Of a stretch of DNA of 64,000 nucleotides, positions 11,322-21,854 are shown one piece after another. Position 1 is the stretch's first letter. Each line of letters starts with the position of its first letter. Made by a program: the position numbers and the translations under genes. The notes below the pieces were generated by a model that searched no databases, was not told the origin of the DNA, and saw only the letters and a program-made list of their open reading frames with translations. This DNA is from Dactylonectria macrodidyma (taxonomy: Eukaryota; Ascomycota; Sordariomycetes; Hypocreales; Nectriaceae): positions 992,001 through 1,056,000 of the forward strand of contig JAGMUV010000015.1 of assembly GCA_020744425.1 (NCBI GenBank), read 5' to 3'.

Positions 11322-12747
11322 ATGCAGGCGTGTTTGTATTCAGCTACACCAATCATGAACCACACAAGAGAAGCAAATTCGGATTCTGTTGCTGATACCG
11401 AGAGCCGGCAAGCACCAATGATTCCCTCACCGGCTGAACCAGCGAGCGAACAATCTCCTCTCCTGTCCGCTGGCCGTGGACACCATTCTTGCCGCCAGAG
11501 ACTGCAGAGGCTGAAGCGATTCTTCAAATCTGACTGCTACGCTGTTTTCCTTCTTCTATTCCCTGTGCTGGGTATCGCCTCTGGTATTTTTGACAAGGCT
11601 CCTTCGATTGTCTTCAGTCTAAATTTTCTGGCTCTTTTGTCTCTGTCGAGGTTGAATCTTCGACAGTTGAGTCGGGTATCGCCTCTGCTGGGACCTCTGG
11701 GAAGGGGCTTTTGGCATGCAATTTTAGATAATGCCATTATTTGCATCGTAAGTATGGCTATGGATGATGGCAAACCCATGTTAATACGAGCACCAGATAT
11801 GTATCGCAGCGATCCAAAAGGGCGCCGCTAGTGTTGCGCAATCTTGCATTCTTGGCAGCTTATTAGCCAACATTCTTCTCGTGAGCTTCTACTTTTCCAC
11901 CACGTATCTCTGCTAATCTTCCTAGGTCATCGGGTCATGTTTTCTCATCGCTGGCATCCGCCACTCAGAAACGAGTTTCAGTACAACATATGCATCCAAA
12001 GCATCTTCTCTCATGATCGTCGCATCGACCTCTCTCGTCGTTCCATCAGCTATGGCTGAAGTGCACTGCAGAGTGGATCCAGTCTGCGAAGAACCACTGC
12101 TACGGATGTCTCGCACGGTATCCATAGCTCTTCTCTTGCTCTTCTTGATTTACTTGCACTATAGACTGAGGTCACACAGGGCCATGTTCCACGAACCCAC
12201 ATTCGCTGAGACCGATAGCCGTTCAAACGCGCAATCTATGCTACTTGGGATGTTTGAAGGGATTCATCTCGTCGTGGTACAGGCTCTTGCCTCAAGATCT
12301 GCTTACTTTCTAGTTGATGTACTTGATGCTGTTACAGATTCTCCCTTCATCAGTGACCGAGTCGCAAGTTTCGCTCTCCTTCCCTTGGCAGCCGACGGAC
12401 CGTTTCGATTAGAAGCAATCATGGCCGCCCACCGCAACGAAATGGCCACGGCTCTCGACTATGCGATTGGTCGAAGCATGAACCTAGCTCTATTCGCAAC
12501 GCCCTGCTTGGTGCTCTTCTCATGGGTGGTCCAATCTAGCTGTCCCATGACGCTGCATTTTCCAACTTTGGAAACTATTTCTATCTTCCTTGGAATGACG
12601 TTGGTTGCAGAACTTTGTCGGGATGGGAAGAGCGATTACTTGGAGGGGGCTATGTGCCTCGTAATGTATGGGCTGCCTTGTTCGTTTGAGGAAATATCTA
12701 CTAACGGTTAATGCGATAGGTATTTAATACTGTCTTTCTCCTTCTGA
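11322..12747 (+). CDS. CAX-type cation/proton exchanger, catalytic residues altered
   Basis: Four exons (11322-11751, 11810-11880, 11926-12665, 12720-12747) give 422 aa; a second in-frame Met is at 11355. The model is supported by an uninterrupted match to the vacuolar Ca2+/H+ exchanger (VCX1/CAX) layout: N-terminal hydrophilic tail, LNFLALLSLS, the c-1 repeat, AQSCILGSLLANILL joined to VIGSCFLIAGI, a central LLLLFLIYLHYRLRSH helix, the c-2 repeat, AIGRSMNLALFATP, and a final YLEGAMCLVMY. Introns are 58, 45 and 54 nt. The protein has about ten hydrophobic segments. In CAX proteins each repeat carries a Gly-Asn-x-x-Glu motif that binds the cation. Here the first reads D-N-A-I-I (Glu to Ile), and the second aligns to A-D-G-P-F (Glu to Phe) without gaps. 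Family membership is clear, but ordinary Ca2+/H+ exchange is doubtful. It may be a decaying paralog or a protein with another role. Confidence 0.75.
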
Positions 12748-13102
12748 CTACACATTCAAGGACGTTGGCAAATTTCAGATCTAAGCCATTCAAATGCACG
12801 TAGACCAGATTAAAAACCAAGACGGTTTCATTTTGAATGAGCTGCGCTGGCTGGTTTACTTGTTTCCTTCGGCGTTCCGCAACTGGCAACAGAGAAGTGT
12901 AGGCTGGAATGGAGTCCAAGTCTCATACACTGGAAATCTTTGTAGCGCCAGTTCAACCGATTGTCAGGTTCTGGACATCCTAGCCCCAGGTGCAGTACCG
13001 AATGATTTTTATGAATCATATACGGCGTAAATTATTGGCAGGAATAGGATGACATGAATACTGCTTCTTTTAATCCAAGGGCTTTGCTGGCTCTATTTGG
13101 AC
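12748..13102. other. Intergenic between convergent genes
   Basis: Short 3' region shared by the exchanger gene and the minus-strand ET79-like gene. A 78-codon open frame (12794-13030) has no recognisable content and is not called. Confidence 0.5.
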
Positions 13103-13510
13103 CTAGTCAGACACGCGAACACCATTCACCACTGTGAAGCTCCGCTTACCAAAAACGAAGACGGCTACCGCCTGCATTCCTCCTCCGCCAATAACCTTCA
13201 CATCAAAGTCCTCAGCTGCGCAAGAATAACGAAATTTGTTTGGTTCCACAAGAGACGTTTTCCATGCAAACGTGACTGCATTGGCAGCACCATAGCCAAC
13301 GATACGGTATGTAACAGACCCCTCGATCTGGGTGCCGATGTGGCTTGGCTGGCAGCGCCACATGCCGCTTTCACCAGCCAGTATCTCTTGCGGAGGTGAT
13401 TCCGTCGTTGCTATCCATTCGCCATGCTCGAGGTGAGGGGAATCTGGTTGGAGGTCGAGTTCCTCGTTGGTATGGTTCAATACCACAACGACGACCTCTC
13501 TGACGACCAT
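13103..13510 (-). CDS. ET79-like small beta-sandwich protein
   Basis: Compact 135-aa intronless frame starting at ATG 13510. The pattern resembles small proteins annotated as crystal protein ET79 family: an opening strand ending in a hydrophobic run plus LNHTNE, then HGEWIATTESPPQEI, AGESGMW, and IEGSVTY, followed by a Gly-rich C-terminal strand region. Related bacterial and fungal proteins are small secreted or cytosolic beta-sandwich proteins, some membrane-active or insecticidal; many fungal members have no assigned role. There is no obvious signal peptide. The frame stays open upstream to 13723, but that part is translated dinucleotide repeat and is excluded. Family assignment is from motif recall and is moderate; toxicity is not implied by the sequence. 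Confidence 0.5.
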   Translation of the reverse strand: MVVREVVVVVLNHTNEELDLQPDSPHLEHGEWIATTESPPQEILAGESGMWRCQPSHIGTQIEGSVTYRIVGYGAANAVTFAWKTSLVEPNKFRYSCAAEDFDVKVIGGGGMQAVAVFVFGKRSFTVVNGVRVSD

Positions 13511-13524
13511 TTGAACGTAGATTT

Positions 13525-13570
13525 GAGAGATTGGGAGAGATTGGGAGAGATTGGGAGAGATTGGGTGAGA
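13525..13570. repeat. 10-bp tandem repeat
   Basis: Four to five copies of a TTGGGAGAGA unit lie 15-60 bases upstream of the minus-strand ET79-like start codon, so they fall in its 5' untranslated region or core promoter. The last copy has one change (TTGGGTGAGA). Confidence 0.9.
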
Positions 13571-13650
13571 TAAGTTGTATACCTGGGGAAATGAAGAGTT
13601 GTCAAGATAAGTTAAGGGTTGGACGAACCATGAAATAAATCGCGCCCAAG

Positions 13651-13696
13651 GCACACACACACACACACACACGCGCGCACACACACACAGACAGAC
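13651..13696. repeat. (AC)n microsatellite
   Basis: An AC dinucleotide run of about 45 bases, interrupted by a short CG stretch, lies about 140 bases upstream of the ET79-like gene. It is likely length-polymorphic. Confidence 0.95.
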
Positions 13697-14608
13697 TAAT
13701 GCTTGTAACATGACACCCTGCACAAGTGTCCCAACAGGGGTGTAGTTAACGCCACTGTCTTGACACTCCTACTCATGAGAGGAGCAAGAGAAAAACACAG
13801 GAAGTATCACTCACAGAAAAAGAGGGAAATACTACGGAGAGTACCAGAACCATCGCAAGGGTCAGACAAGCCAACTCAAATGCATCCCAGACCAATAATT
13901 GGAACAAAGGGGGCGCCTAGACAACGCTTCTGGAATGAATCACCCGACGACGCCCAGACATCAGAGACGAGTACCCTGACTCTAATGACGAGGAGAGAAC
14001 ATACCTCCCTGATGAGCTACGAGCTGGAGCCAAGCTGAAGCCGAGAAAAACAACAACAAAGCGCGGAAGCTACGGATGCAACGCCTCATACCAGCCACTC
14101 GACCACAATCAGGAAAGCCTGGTAGTGCACCAACACTTTGACAAACTAGGCAATCGCCAAGTGACAGATCATTACTAGCTTATGACGATGAAGTATCTCG
14201 TGCGGGGTCGAAGTTCGGAGTTGGACATGTGGCATAAACTCTATTCATTTATCTAAAATGAGCTACACCCAATGGACAATGCATATTTAGCATTTTTCTC
14301 AGCTCTGGCTGAACATTATTCGCGTCTGACATGCTCTTACATGGTGGGCTGAACGAAAGGCCCTCACCTCTCCTCTCGGGGGACAACTGAGGTCAAGCCC
14401 CCGGGTACTGCCGACGCTCAGAAATGAGTTTGATCTTCACGTGAAAATGCCACGAGTGGCGGATCGAATTTAATAGTGTCTGAGCTGAATCTCGTATAAA
14501 ATATCACTTTCTAGCACCTTCAAAGCAGAGATGATTTCACTAGCCCGCGACGTTCTCAAGTATTCATTGTGAAATAACCCTGAGTGAAAACTCAGTCCCG
14601 GCCACGCA
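13697..14608. other. Intergenic, unexplained coding-like patch
   Basis: From about 13970 to 14178 one plus-strand frame reads as a plausible protein tail (contains NDEERTYLPDELRAG and ASYQPLDHNQESLVVHQHF, then a stop). Its upstream part is broken by stops, and I cannot assign it to a family. A relic exon is possible. The last 200 bases hold the promoter of the following gene. Confidence 0.35.
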
Positions 14609-16533
14609 ATGAGTTCATCCGACTCTGATTATGACGTCCTGAGCGATTCCCTGCTTGGTATTTCCGATGTTAACCTCCAAGATGGACACCAAACGCCGAG
14701 AAGTCGTTATTTCAGGGGAGTAGTTGACATGGGAAGGTGAGGATTATTTGTTTTCTTGCAGTAGACATTCGGATCGCGTGTGGAAATGATGACTTGCAAG
14801 GATCAAATTGATATGGACGTATGACTGATGGATAGGTTTCTAGCAACGGGATCCGTTTCTCAGTCACTGACCTTTCCCCGCCATTCGCTCGCATTCTTCC
14901 CACGGTTCATGTTTACCGTGTCGACATATCACTCTACGATGTACAATTCGATTCAGAGACTGGAGAAAAGATACCCATCCCTCAAGAAACCATTGACGAA
15001 GTCATCGCCGCATTGAACCGTTTCAAACTGGTCTGTGGCGACTTTGGCGTCCCCGCTTCGAGTATTCACATTGTCGCCACTGAAGCCACGCGCGCTGCCC
15101 TCAACTCTGCAGAATTTCTGCGTAAGATCAATTCAGCGACGGGAATACCCGTTGATATGCTCCACAAAGAAGACGAAGGACGCATTGGCGCTTTGGGTGT
15201 GGCTAGCGGCTTCTCCGATATCAGAGGCCTCATGATGGATCTCGGTGGTGGCAGTACTCAGATTACCTGGATCATCTCACAAGGCGGGAACGTCCGCATT
15301 AGCAAGGAGGGCTCAATCAGCTTCCCTTACGGGGCGGCTGCATTAACTAATATCCTTGCGGAACTGAAAAGGGGGAAGTCGAAAGAAGAGGCAGAGAAGG
15401 CGCTGGCTGAGCTGCGGCAGGAGATGGTTGCAAACTTCAAAGATGCCTACGAAAGGATACAAGTCCCCGAAAGCTTGGTGAAAGAGGCGATGACAAATGG
15501 CGGATTCCCCTTGTATCTCTCTGGTGGGGGATTCAGAGGCTGGGGTTATCTGCTGTTATACATGAGCCAAGTCGGCGAGCATCCTCACCCAATATCCATC
15601 ATCAACGGCTACACGGTTGGGAGAGAGAGATTCGAGAACACAAAAGCCATGGAGGAGGTTGCCCGCACCGCCCATTCCGTCTTCCGCGTTTCCGATCGGC
15701 GAAGAAAACAAGTCCCCGCGGTTGCGTTCCTAGTCAATGTACTCTCTCAAGCCATTCCGCACGGCATCCGAATTGCGCACTTTTGTCAAGGAGGTGTGCG
15801 AGAAGGGTTGCTATTCAGAGAACTCGAACCAAGAATTCGAGCACAGGACCCACTTGAGGTAACAACGCAGCGGTTCGCGCCCGAGTCAGTCGAAGCCATA
15901 TTCGGCCTTCTCATGTTCTCGTTTCCCGGGCCATCAAAGCACGGTGGCCATAGATTCCCCGACTCTATCAACTCTCATGTCATCAAGGCCTTTGCCAACA
16001 TTCTGTACGTCCACGGCATCATGGACAAAGAACTGGCCTCAACAGCCTCCCTGTACAGCACCAGCACCGGATTGCTCGCTTCCACCCGTGGGGTTTCGCA
16101 CGAGGACCGGGCCAGGCTTGCTCTCATGCTCGAGTCCCGATACATGGGAGAACTGCCCCCGCGCGAGGTTCAGTTTGTCGAGGCACTCCGCCATGTCATC
16201 ACCCCCGAGGAAGTTTGGTGGGCTGCGTACCTCGGAAGGATTGGATACTTGATCAGCCGCCTTTATCCCGCTGGCAAAGTTGAAGAGAATAAGCCTCGAG
16301 TCATTCTTTCATGCCAATGGGCAGGGGATCTGGGGCGCAAGAAGAAGAGGGAAGGTATGCGGCTGGTGATATCGGTGCAGAAGGTGAGAAATGATCCCAC
16401 AAAGCTCAAGAAGGCTTTAAGGGATCATGTCAAAATAGTGGAGAAGGTTGGAAAGAAGACGAACTGGATTGGAGGACAGGATGGTTGGGGAATGAAGGTG
16501 GAGGTCCAGGTTGTGGAAGAGGACATCCTTTGA
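14609..16533 (+). CDS. rtg2: Ppx/GppA phosphatase family, RTG2-like regulator
   Basis: Two exons (14609-14736 and 14844-16533; intron 107 nt, GTGAGG donor, TTTCTAG acceptor) give 605 aa. The junction builds VDMGSNGIRFS, the first phosphate-binding loop of the actin/Hsp70-fold exopolyphosphatase family. The second loop DLGGGSTQI lies near residue 175. ATEATR, KEDEGRIGALGV and LSGGGFRGWGYLL are further family blocks. In yeast RTG2 couples mitochondrial status to nuclear gene expression; filamentous fungi have longer relatives annotated as retrograde regulation protein 2. Biochemically it could still hydrolyse polyphosphate or (p)ppGpp-like substrates. The C-terminal basic tail matches the usual length. 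The start is chosen because the upstream exon continues the frame to a good ATG followed by a short acidic Ser/Asp leader. Confidence 0.85.
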
Positions 16534-17698
16534 CTCAATATTCATTCTTCCGGGGGTACTCCTAAACTCGGCTTTGGTTTTGTAATTGATCTTGCCCTTT
16601 CCTTGAATTCTATGCTGTCCGCTCATACCTTCATTCTTCTACCATGCCGCACATTTTGCGATGCGAGGTGAACTCTGGGTCTTGCGACAACAAGCACCAC
16701 AACAAAGGGGATCCCTTGGGCTAAGTTCAGATTGTCCCGCTCATGGGTGCGGAACAAAGCCGCCTGGGGTGCGGGAAACAGGAAAAGAGTTGCTAGAGGC
16801 CACCATCTTGTGAAGTGAGCCCTTGCCTACGTGGCGTGGGGTTCAAAGTATTCCCAGCTTCGCATCTCCGAGTCCCCATCGAGATCCATCTGCTAAAGGT
16901 AGATCACGCCATGTGCGAAACGGCTTTGTGCTGAAATGTGTGCCCACGTCATTCCGAGAGAACGCGATTAGCAAATGGAATCCGACTAGTTCGCATATGG
17001 CATAAAACTAGTCCCCCGCCAACAAAGTTCCGTCCACATTCGTTACGCCGCAGCTTGAGTGTAATGGTGTGAAGCAGTTCCCGTGGGAAAGTTCCGTCGA
17101 CCCAACTCAGAAATCACCAACTTCCAGCGGATTCAATTGTCGCGTACAGATGACATCTAAAGGGTCATATGATTCGATCAATCCGGTGTAACGTAGCATA
17201 TGGCTTGAAATCGAAAACCTTGTGATAGCCACGTTGGTCAATTCGCTGGGACTGCATTTGCTGCCACCTCAGGGTGACGCAACCGCAGGGTGACGCAACC
17301 GCATGCCAGCCTCATCTACTAGACAACCTATGTCAGAGTGTGCCGCTCATTGGCCCAAACATCTAACCGTAGCAGATTACCTAGAGATGTCCGTCCTTGG
17401 AACCAGAATTAATGCCAAATGGTACGATGCTTTCAGCTTGAGCGCCATGTGGCACTCTTGCTCGGCTAATGATATCACATGTGAATGAAGCATCGAGTCA
17501 TCTTTGTGCTAGCAACTCGCCCTTGATGGAGCGGATAGCTTATCCAGTAGCATCGAGTCACAGTATATTAACTAAGGCGTCCTTTAACCTTGCCTTAAAA
17601 TCCATCCCTTCATCCCCGTTCTTTTCTATTGAACGTCTCAAAAACTGACCTTAAGCCTCACAACCAACATTATCAGACGCTGACCATTCTCCTTCAAC
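16534..17698. other. Intergenic with small repeats
   Basis: No gene seen. A 16-bp unit (CAGGGTGACGCAACCG) is tandemly duplicated at 17270-17301. A short segment flanked by 12-bp direct repeats at 17489-17560 is listed separately. The final 100 bases are CT-rich with TTATTAACTA-like sequence, consistent with the promoter of the MARVEL gene. Confidence 0.5.
17489..17560. repeat. Short element flanked by 12-bp direct repeats
   Basis: AGCATCGAGTCA occurs at 17489-17500 and again at 17549-17560. The 48 bases between contain a 29-base word (17511-17539) that recurs with two mismatches at 48967-48995. This could be a minimal transposon relic with target-site duplication or a chance tandem repeat. 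Confidence 0.5.
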
Positions 17699-18548
17699 AT
17701 GGCTCACGAACCAGTCGCGCACAAGGTGATTTCTGTCATCTTGCGATTGACTCAATTTTCTTGCGCTGTCATTGTTTTGGGAATCCTCAGTCACTTTTGT
17801 TATGTCATTAGTATCGCTCAGGTTCATGCCGATTCTCGCATCATCTACACCATGGTTGTCGCGGGGATCAGTATTGTATACACTATTCCCTTCTGCCTTC
17901 CGTTTGACGTGCTATTCTTAGGGTTTCCCTTTGATCTTATCTTGTGGATTATGTGGCTGGTGGCTTTTTGCTTGCTCGAAACGGTATGATCGCCCTCATC
18001 ATCGATATCTGAATGCTCCTCGATAGGCCGATCGCAATGCTCATAATACGATTCACAGAAAACATCCTCCGGGACTTGCTCTTCTGGTTGGTATTACAAC
18101 TATTGGGGCTACTACTGGGGCCGTTTCTGGGAGGTTGGTGACATCGGAGATGTCGACATCAACCGCGCCGGCTGTTCTCAATGGAGAACCACACTCGCTT
18201 TTGCCTTCATCGCCTCCTTTGTGCATCTTCTGAGTGGTATTCTGGTGAGTAGAGTGGTGTACCATTGCTTAATTATACTTCCTTGGAAGACTGATGACTG
18301 AATACTTATCTAGGGAATCTATGTCTTCTCGGAGTACATTAACATCAAGACAACAGTCCGGAACGTCAAGACGCAGACAGAAAAGATCACAAAGTAAGTT
18401 GGCACCTTAAATCCACCGCATCAAATTAGAGATTGATTTACTGATTTCCTCCCTCCAAAGGCGCAAGGATGATTCACATGTCTATGACCGTGCAGGGTCT
18501 CTTGAGAATGGAACAGGCACAACCCCACCAGCAGCCGCCACAAAGTAG
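17699..18548 (+). CDS. MARVEL-domain four-helix membrane protein
   Basis: Four exons (17699-17983, 18059-18244, 18314-18393, 18461-18548) give 212 aa, all joins in frame with GTATGA, GTGAGT and GTAAGT donors. Four hydrophobic segments (about residues 10-35, 45-65, 70-95, 130-155) surround an extracellular loop with GTCSSGWYYNYWGYYWGRFW, a Cys/Trp/Tyr-rich stretch typical of fungal MARVEL proteins. Fungal MARVEL proteins act in plasma-membrane domains or endocytic traffic; no enzymatic role is expected. The C-terminal 50 residues form a charged cytosolic tail. The first intron has more than one possible acceptor, so residues around position 95 are the least certain. Confidence 0.8.
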
Positions 18549-19359
18549 GAAATTGGGAAGCCTACTATCGTTGTTGTCAATGGCACTCTCTGTTCTACTT
18601 CTAAAAATTTGTCATTGGAAACATTGAGTTTTTGGGGGGATGTGGGATTTGGTCGAGTATCACAAGACTGCTTCTCTGTACCCTCCGACCGGTAGTACGA
18701 GTGTCCAAGACATTCTTATCTCATGCAGTGCATTAAACTACCAATCTCTGTGGGCCACCCACATGTGATTTTATTCCGGCAGCCACCGCCGCGATCCAAA
18801 ATTTACGACCCTTCACATGAGCGATCTCCGTGGGTGTGGGTGTGCCAATTGTCTATCACCCGCGCCGTGGCTGAATGCACGTCATAACTTAATGTTGTCT
18901 TCCAAAGTTTATTACATTTCAGCCCCAAAATCAAGCCTCAACTCCAAGCAGCAAGAAGTGTCCCGGCCCCTCCGGTGGACCCATGCTAGAACAAGCCTGT
19001 CTGATAAGCTACTTGTCCATCAAACACGTGTCACAACTCGGCAAGCATTTTCATTCACCGATACCAATGACACACCACCAATACATTATGTACCAAAATG
19101 GCATGCAGCTCGCGGCTAGTTACTAGTAATCCTTGAGCAGGGTGCATTTGTCACTCGGCGGAGATAGATCATCTGCTGAGACGCTCTTGAGACTGCGTAG
19201 GTAGACTGTGAGGAGCAAGAAACGAGACGGGGGACATGTACATGATTTACAACCTGGCCTCGACGATACAACACCTGGTTCGTTCGCTTTTGTTGAATGC
19301 GTAGGTATCAAACCTATGGATTTGAGCTATCCTAGCACTTGATACTTCACGTGTCACAT
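18549..19359. other. Intergenic between convergent genes
   Basis: No gene supported. A 100-codon plus-strand frame (18817-19119) has no recognisable features and lies between two 3' ends. Confidence 0.45.
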
Positions 19360-19944
19360 CTAATTCTGTTTGGCGCCACCCAGAATGTTATCCATCAGAC
19401 CCTTTTCCATCATTTTGACTGCAACATGTGCCAAAGGGTGTTTTTCCTTATCCACATCCATCAAAATACCCATGGATGCTACGGCCATGGTTGCCGCGGC
19501 CACCTTTAAGCCTTTTTCACCAACCCAGGCCCCAGGATCGTTCCGAATCCGGAACACTGCTGCTGCCGCTGTGCCGATAGCCTTCTCCTTTGCGCTCTCA
19601 CTATGACTGCGCTTCTTTGGCGGCGGATGTTTTCTGTGGTCTTTACGACCCCTGTGGTTGGTTTCGTGATCCTCGAGGGTTTGAGCGACGCTCCGAGACT
19701 GCGGGTGGTGAGAGGCTTCATTATGCAAACGGACCTCTCTCGATGAATGACCGCTATGGTGTTTTGAATTCAAGGGTCGGTGGTCCCTGTGCCTGATCGA
19801 GTAATCAGGGGGATCGACAGCTATCAGCGGTAAACCAGGAGAACGAATGAGGTCATCGCTTTCCCCATCACTCCAGTGGCTACGGTGTCTCTGCCCTTGA
19901 TCTGAGTACCGTCGTCGATGTCGTGTGGGGTCTTCGTATGCCAT
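19360..19944 (-). CDS. Small basic protein of unknown function
   Basis: Intronless 194-aa frame starting MAYEDPTRHRRRYSDQ. Residues 1-125 are low complexity and rich in His, Arg, Ser and Asp. The C-terminal 70 residues are helical and Ala/Met-rich (KVAAATMAVASMGILMDVDK) and end in MEKGLMDNILGGAKQN. The composition resembles fungal proteins with a disordered Arg/His/Ser head and a short Gly/Ala membrane-interacting tail that are widely annotated as hypothetical. The coherent composition over the full frame supports a real gene. I do not recognise a function. Confidence 0.6.
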   Translation of the reverse strand: MAYEDPTRHRRRYSDQGQRHRSHWSDGESDDLIRSPGLPLIAVDPPDYSIRHRDHRPLNSKHHSGHSSREVRLHNEASHHPQSRSVAQTLEDHETNHRGRKDHRKHPPPKKRSHSESAKEKAIGTAAAAVFRIRNDPGAWVGEKGLKVAAATMAVASMGILMDVDKEKHPLAHVAVKMMEKGLMDNILGGAKQN

Positions 19945-21854
19945 ATTTCCTTTTGATCATTGGCAATGGATAGTGAAAGTGTACCGCAGACATCCCAAGA
20001 CAATTTCGATCACATATCACACCTACTCTTATGCCTGATATATTTCTACCGCCATGCATGAGCTGGACTCTACGATGCCATCGAAATACCCCATGCGAAG
20101 AAGCGTATAGGTGCATCATGTTGCCATAAACCGCTAACTGGACAGCACCTGGGCCTGATTGAGTGCCACTTCGGATGGGTTTCGCGAACGTGTCAATGAT
20201 TGAGCATCCTAGTGGCTTGATCTCTCGCCCAGCGCAAGCTCATCAAGATCAAATCCTTGGTCCACAGAATGAAGCAATCTGAATGGCTTTGGTGGTAGTT
20301 GGTCGGAACTGGATCGTGGCAATCTGTAAGGGTCCATCGGCACACCATCGGTAATAGACATGAAGGCTTAATAGGAACATACATTTGGCTGTCGCCGACT
20401 TGGCTGTATCGTCGTCATCGCCGCATCACACGGCTTGCATAACGGCACCCCATCGTCTATAGGACAGTGTCTGATTGAGCCAGCCAGTCCCCCTTCGGAT
20501 TTGAGTACATGTGGAAGTCATGGTCGAGACCCCCGACAATCACGAAACACCTGATTCTTCGCACAGGTAATGATATTGCGAATCTAGGACTGGTTGAGAA
20601 CATGTGGCTAGTTGTTGTGGCGCGAATGGTCTCTTGCAGCACATGGCTGCATATCGAACACGACCTGGCTGAGACATGGCAGAGTATTATGACATGTCAT
20701 ACTCGTGGAATCAACGAGACTTGGTACATGACTGGAGGGCGTCATTCTACTTTGAATTTGTTTTACATAATTCTAGCCATTGAGAGTGACAGACCAGTGG
20801 GGGTGGATCCGGCCTCGAATTGAGGGGTCCATCCACCATGCCACCATTGAGTTCGATCTGAGTTGTCACTGTGGCTTTCGTGTGATAACTGTATATTATG
20901 CTCATTGCGTAGCTTCAGGCGCTATCTCTTCTTCTTTTTACTTTGTGGCGGGCGGCCGCCGTCTCGCACCTCCCCCCATCTTCGAGTTAGCAGCTGTTAT
21001 GGCACATGCCATACATGACCTGCATCCGACACGGCGATCAGGGCCCGTAGAATCAACAGGCTAGTCACTAGTATTTGCGGCTTTGGTCGCCGTCACAGCC
21101 GTCTTGTATCGGCGACCACAGCAGTCCTGTTTCGGCGATCATCGCAGTCTTGTATCGGCGACCACAGCCGTCTTGCATCTAATGAAGCGTTACCTTAGAG
21201 CATACTAAATGAGACATCACTTTTTTTTAAGTTATCTCCACACCATCGCCAGCAAGGTTTTCCCAATCACGGCAACGGGAGAGCGACATGTAGCGTCCCA
21301 GATGGCGCCGTGTCATGCCACCACGAGGCGTGAGGGGTCTCCCACACAGCCAATTGCTAAGTGACAAGGACAATGGATGTTTCTAGCTTGATCGCGCTAA
21401 TTCGGATAGACGGGAAGTCTTCTAATCATCTCGTGATGGAGAATATGACAAAGTTCATGCCTGCCATGGTCCATGTCGGTTGAGGGCGTTGTGGCTGTCA
21501 ATTGTCGCAGTTGTCCCCCATTTCAATACGAACCCCTCAATCTCCCTCACTCGAGCATACGTCATGTCTTACTCACCGCGCATAACGAGGTACTCAAAAT
21601 ACCATGGAACAGGTCCTTCCGCGTATTGAAGGGGAGCAATACATGCTTGGCAAACTGTAACTCGAGCATGCTGGAATGACCCTTTCGCTATTGAACCTCA
21701 GTACCATCAAAGGGCGCAGTGATATGTGAATAATCCGACCGTAATCATCCACTAAATCAGCTGGTTTTGTTACTTGTGTCGCCATCACGACAGAGCGATT
21801 TACCGAACGTTCTGTACACAGCGAGTCTTGCACAAGCTCCTCAACACCACGATT
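19945..21854. other. Intergenic with minisatellite
   Basis: About 1.9 kb with only short conflicting open frames. It holds a 23-bp tandem array (21090-21179, listed separately). No domain-bearing frame was found on either strand. Confidence 0.5.
21090..21179. repeat. 23-bp minisatellite, about 4 copies
   Basis: Four imperfect copies of a roughly 23-base unit built on CACAGCCGTCTTGTATCGG, differing at a few positions per copy. It is not CRISPR-like, because there are no spacers between copies. Confidence 0.8.

Noticed and set aside
13511..13723. N-terminal extension of the ET79-like frame rich in Cys and Val
   Set aside because: It is the translation of the AC/GT microsatellite and the 10-bp array; the family length fits a start at 13510.
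21090..21179. CRISPR-like array
   Set aside because: Units are contiguous with no spacers, and the host is a eukaryote.
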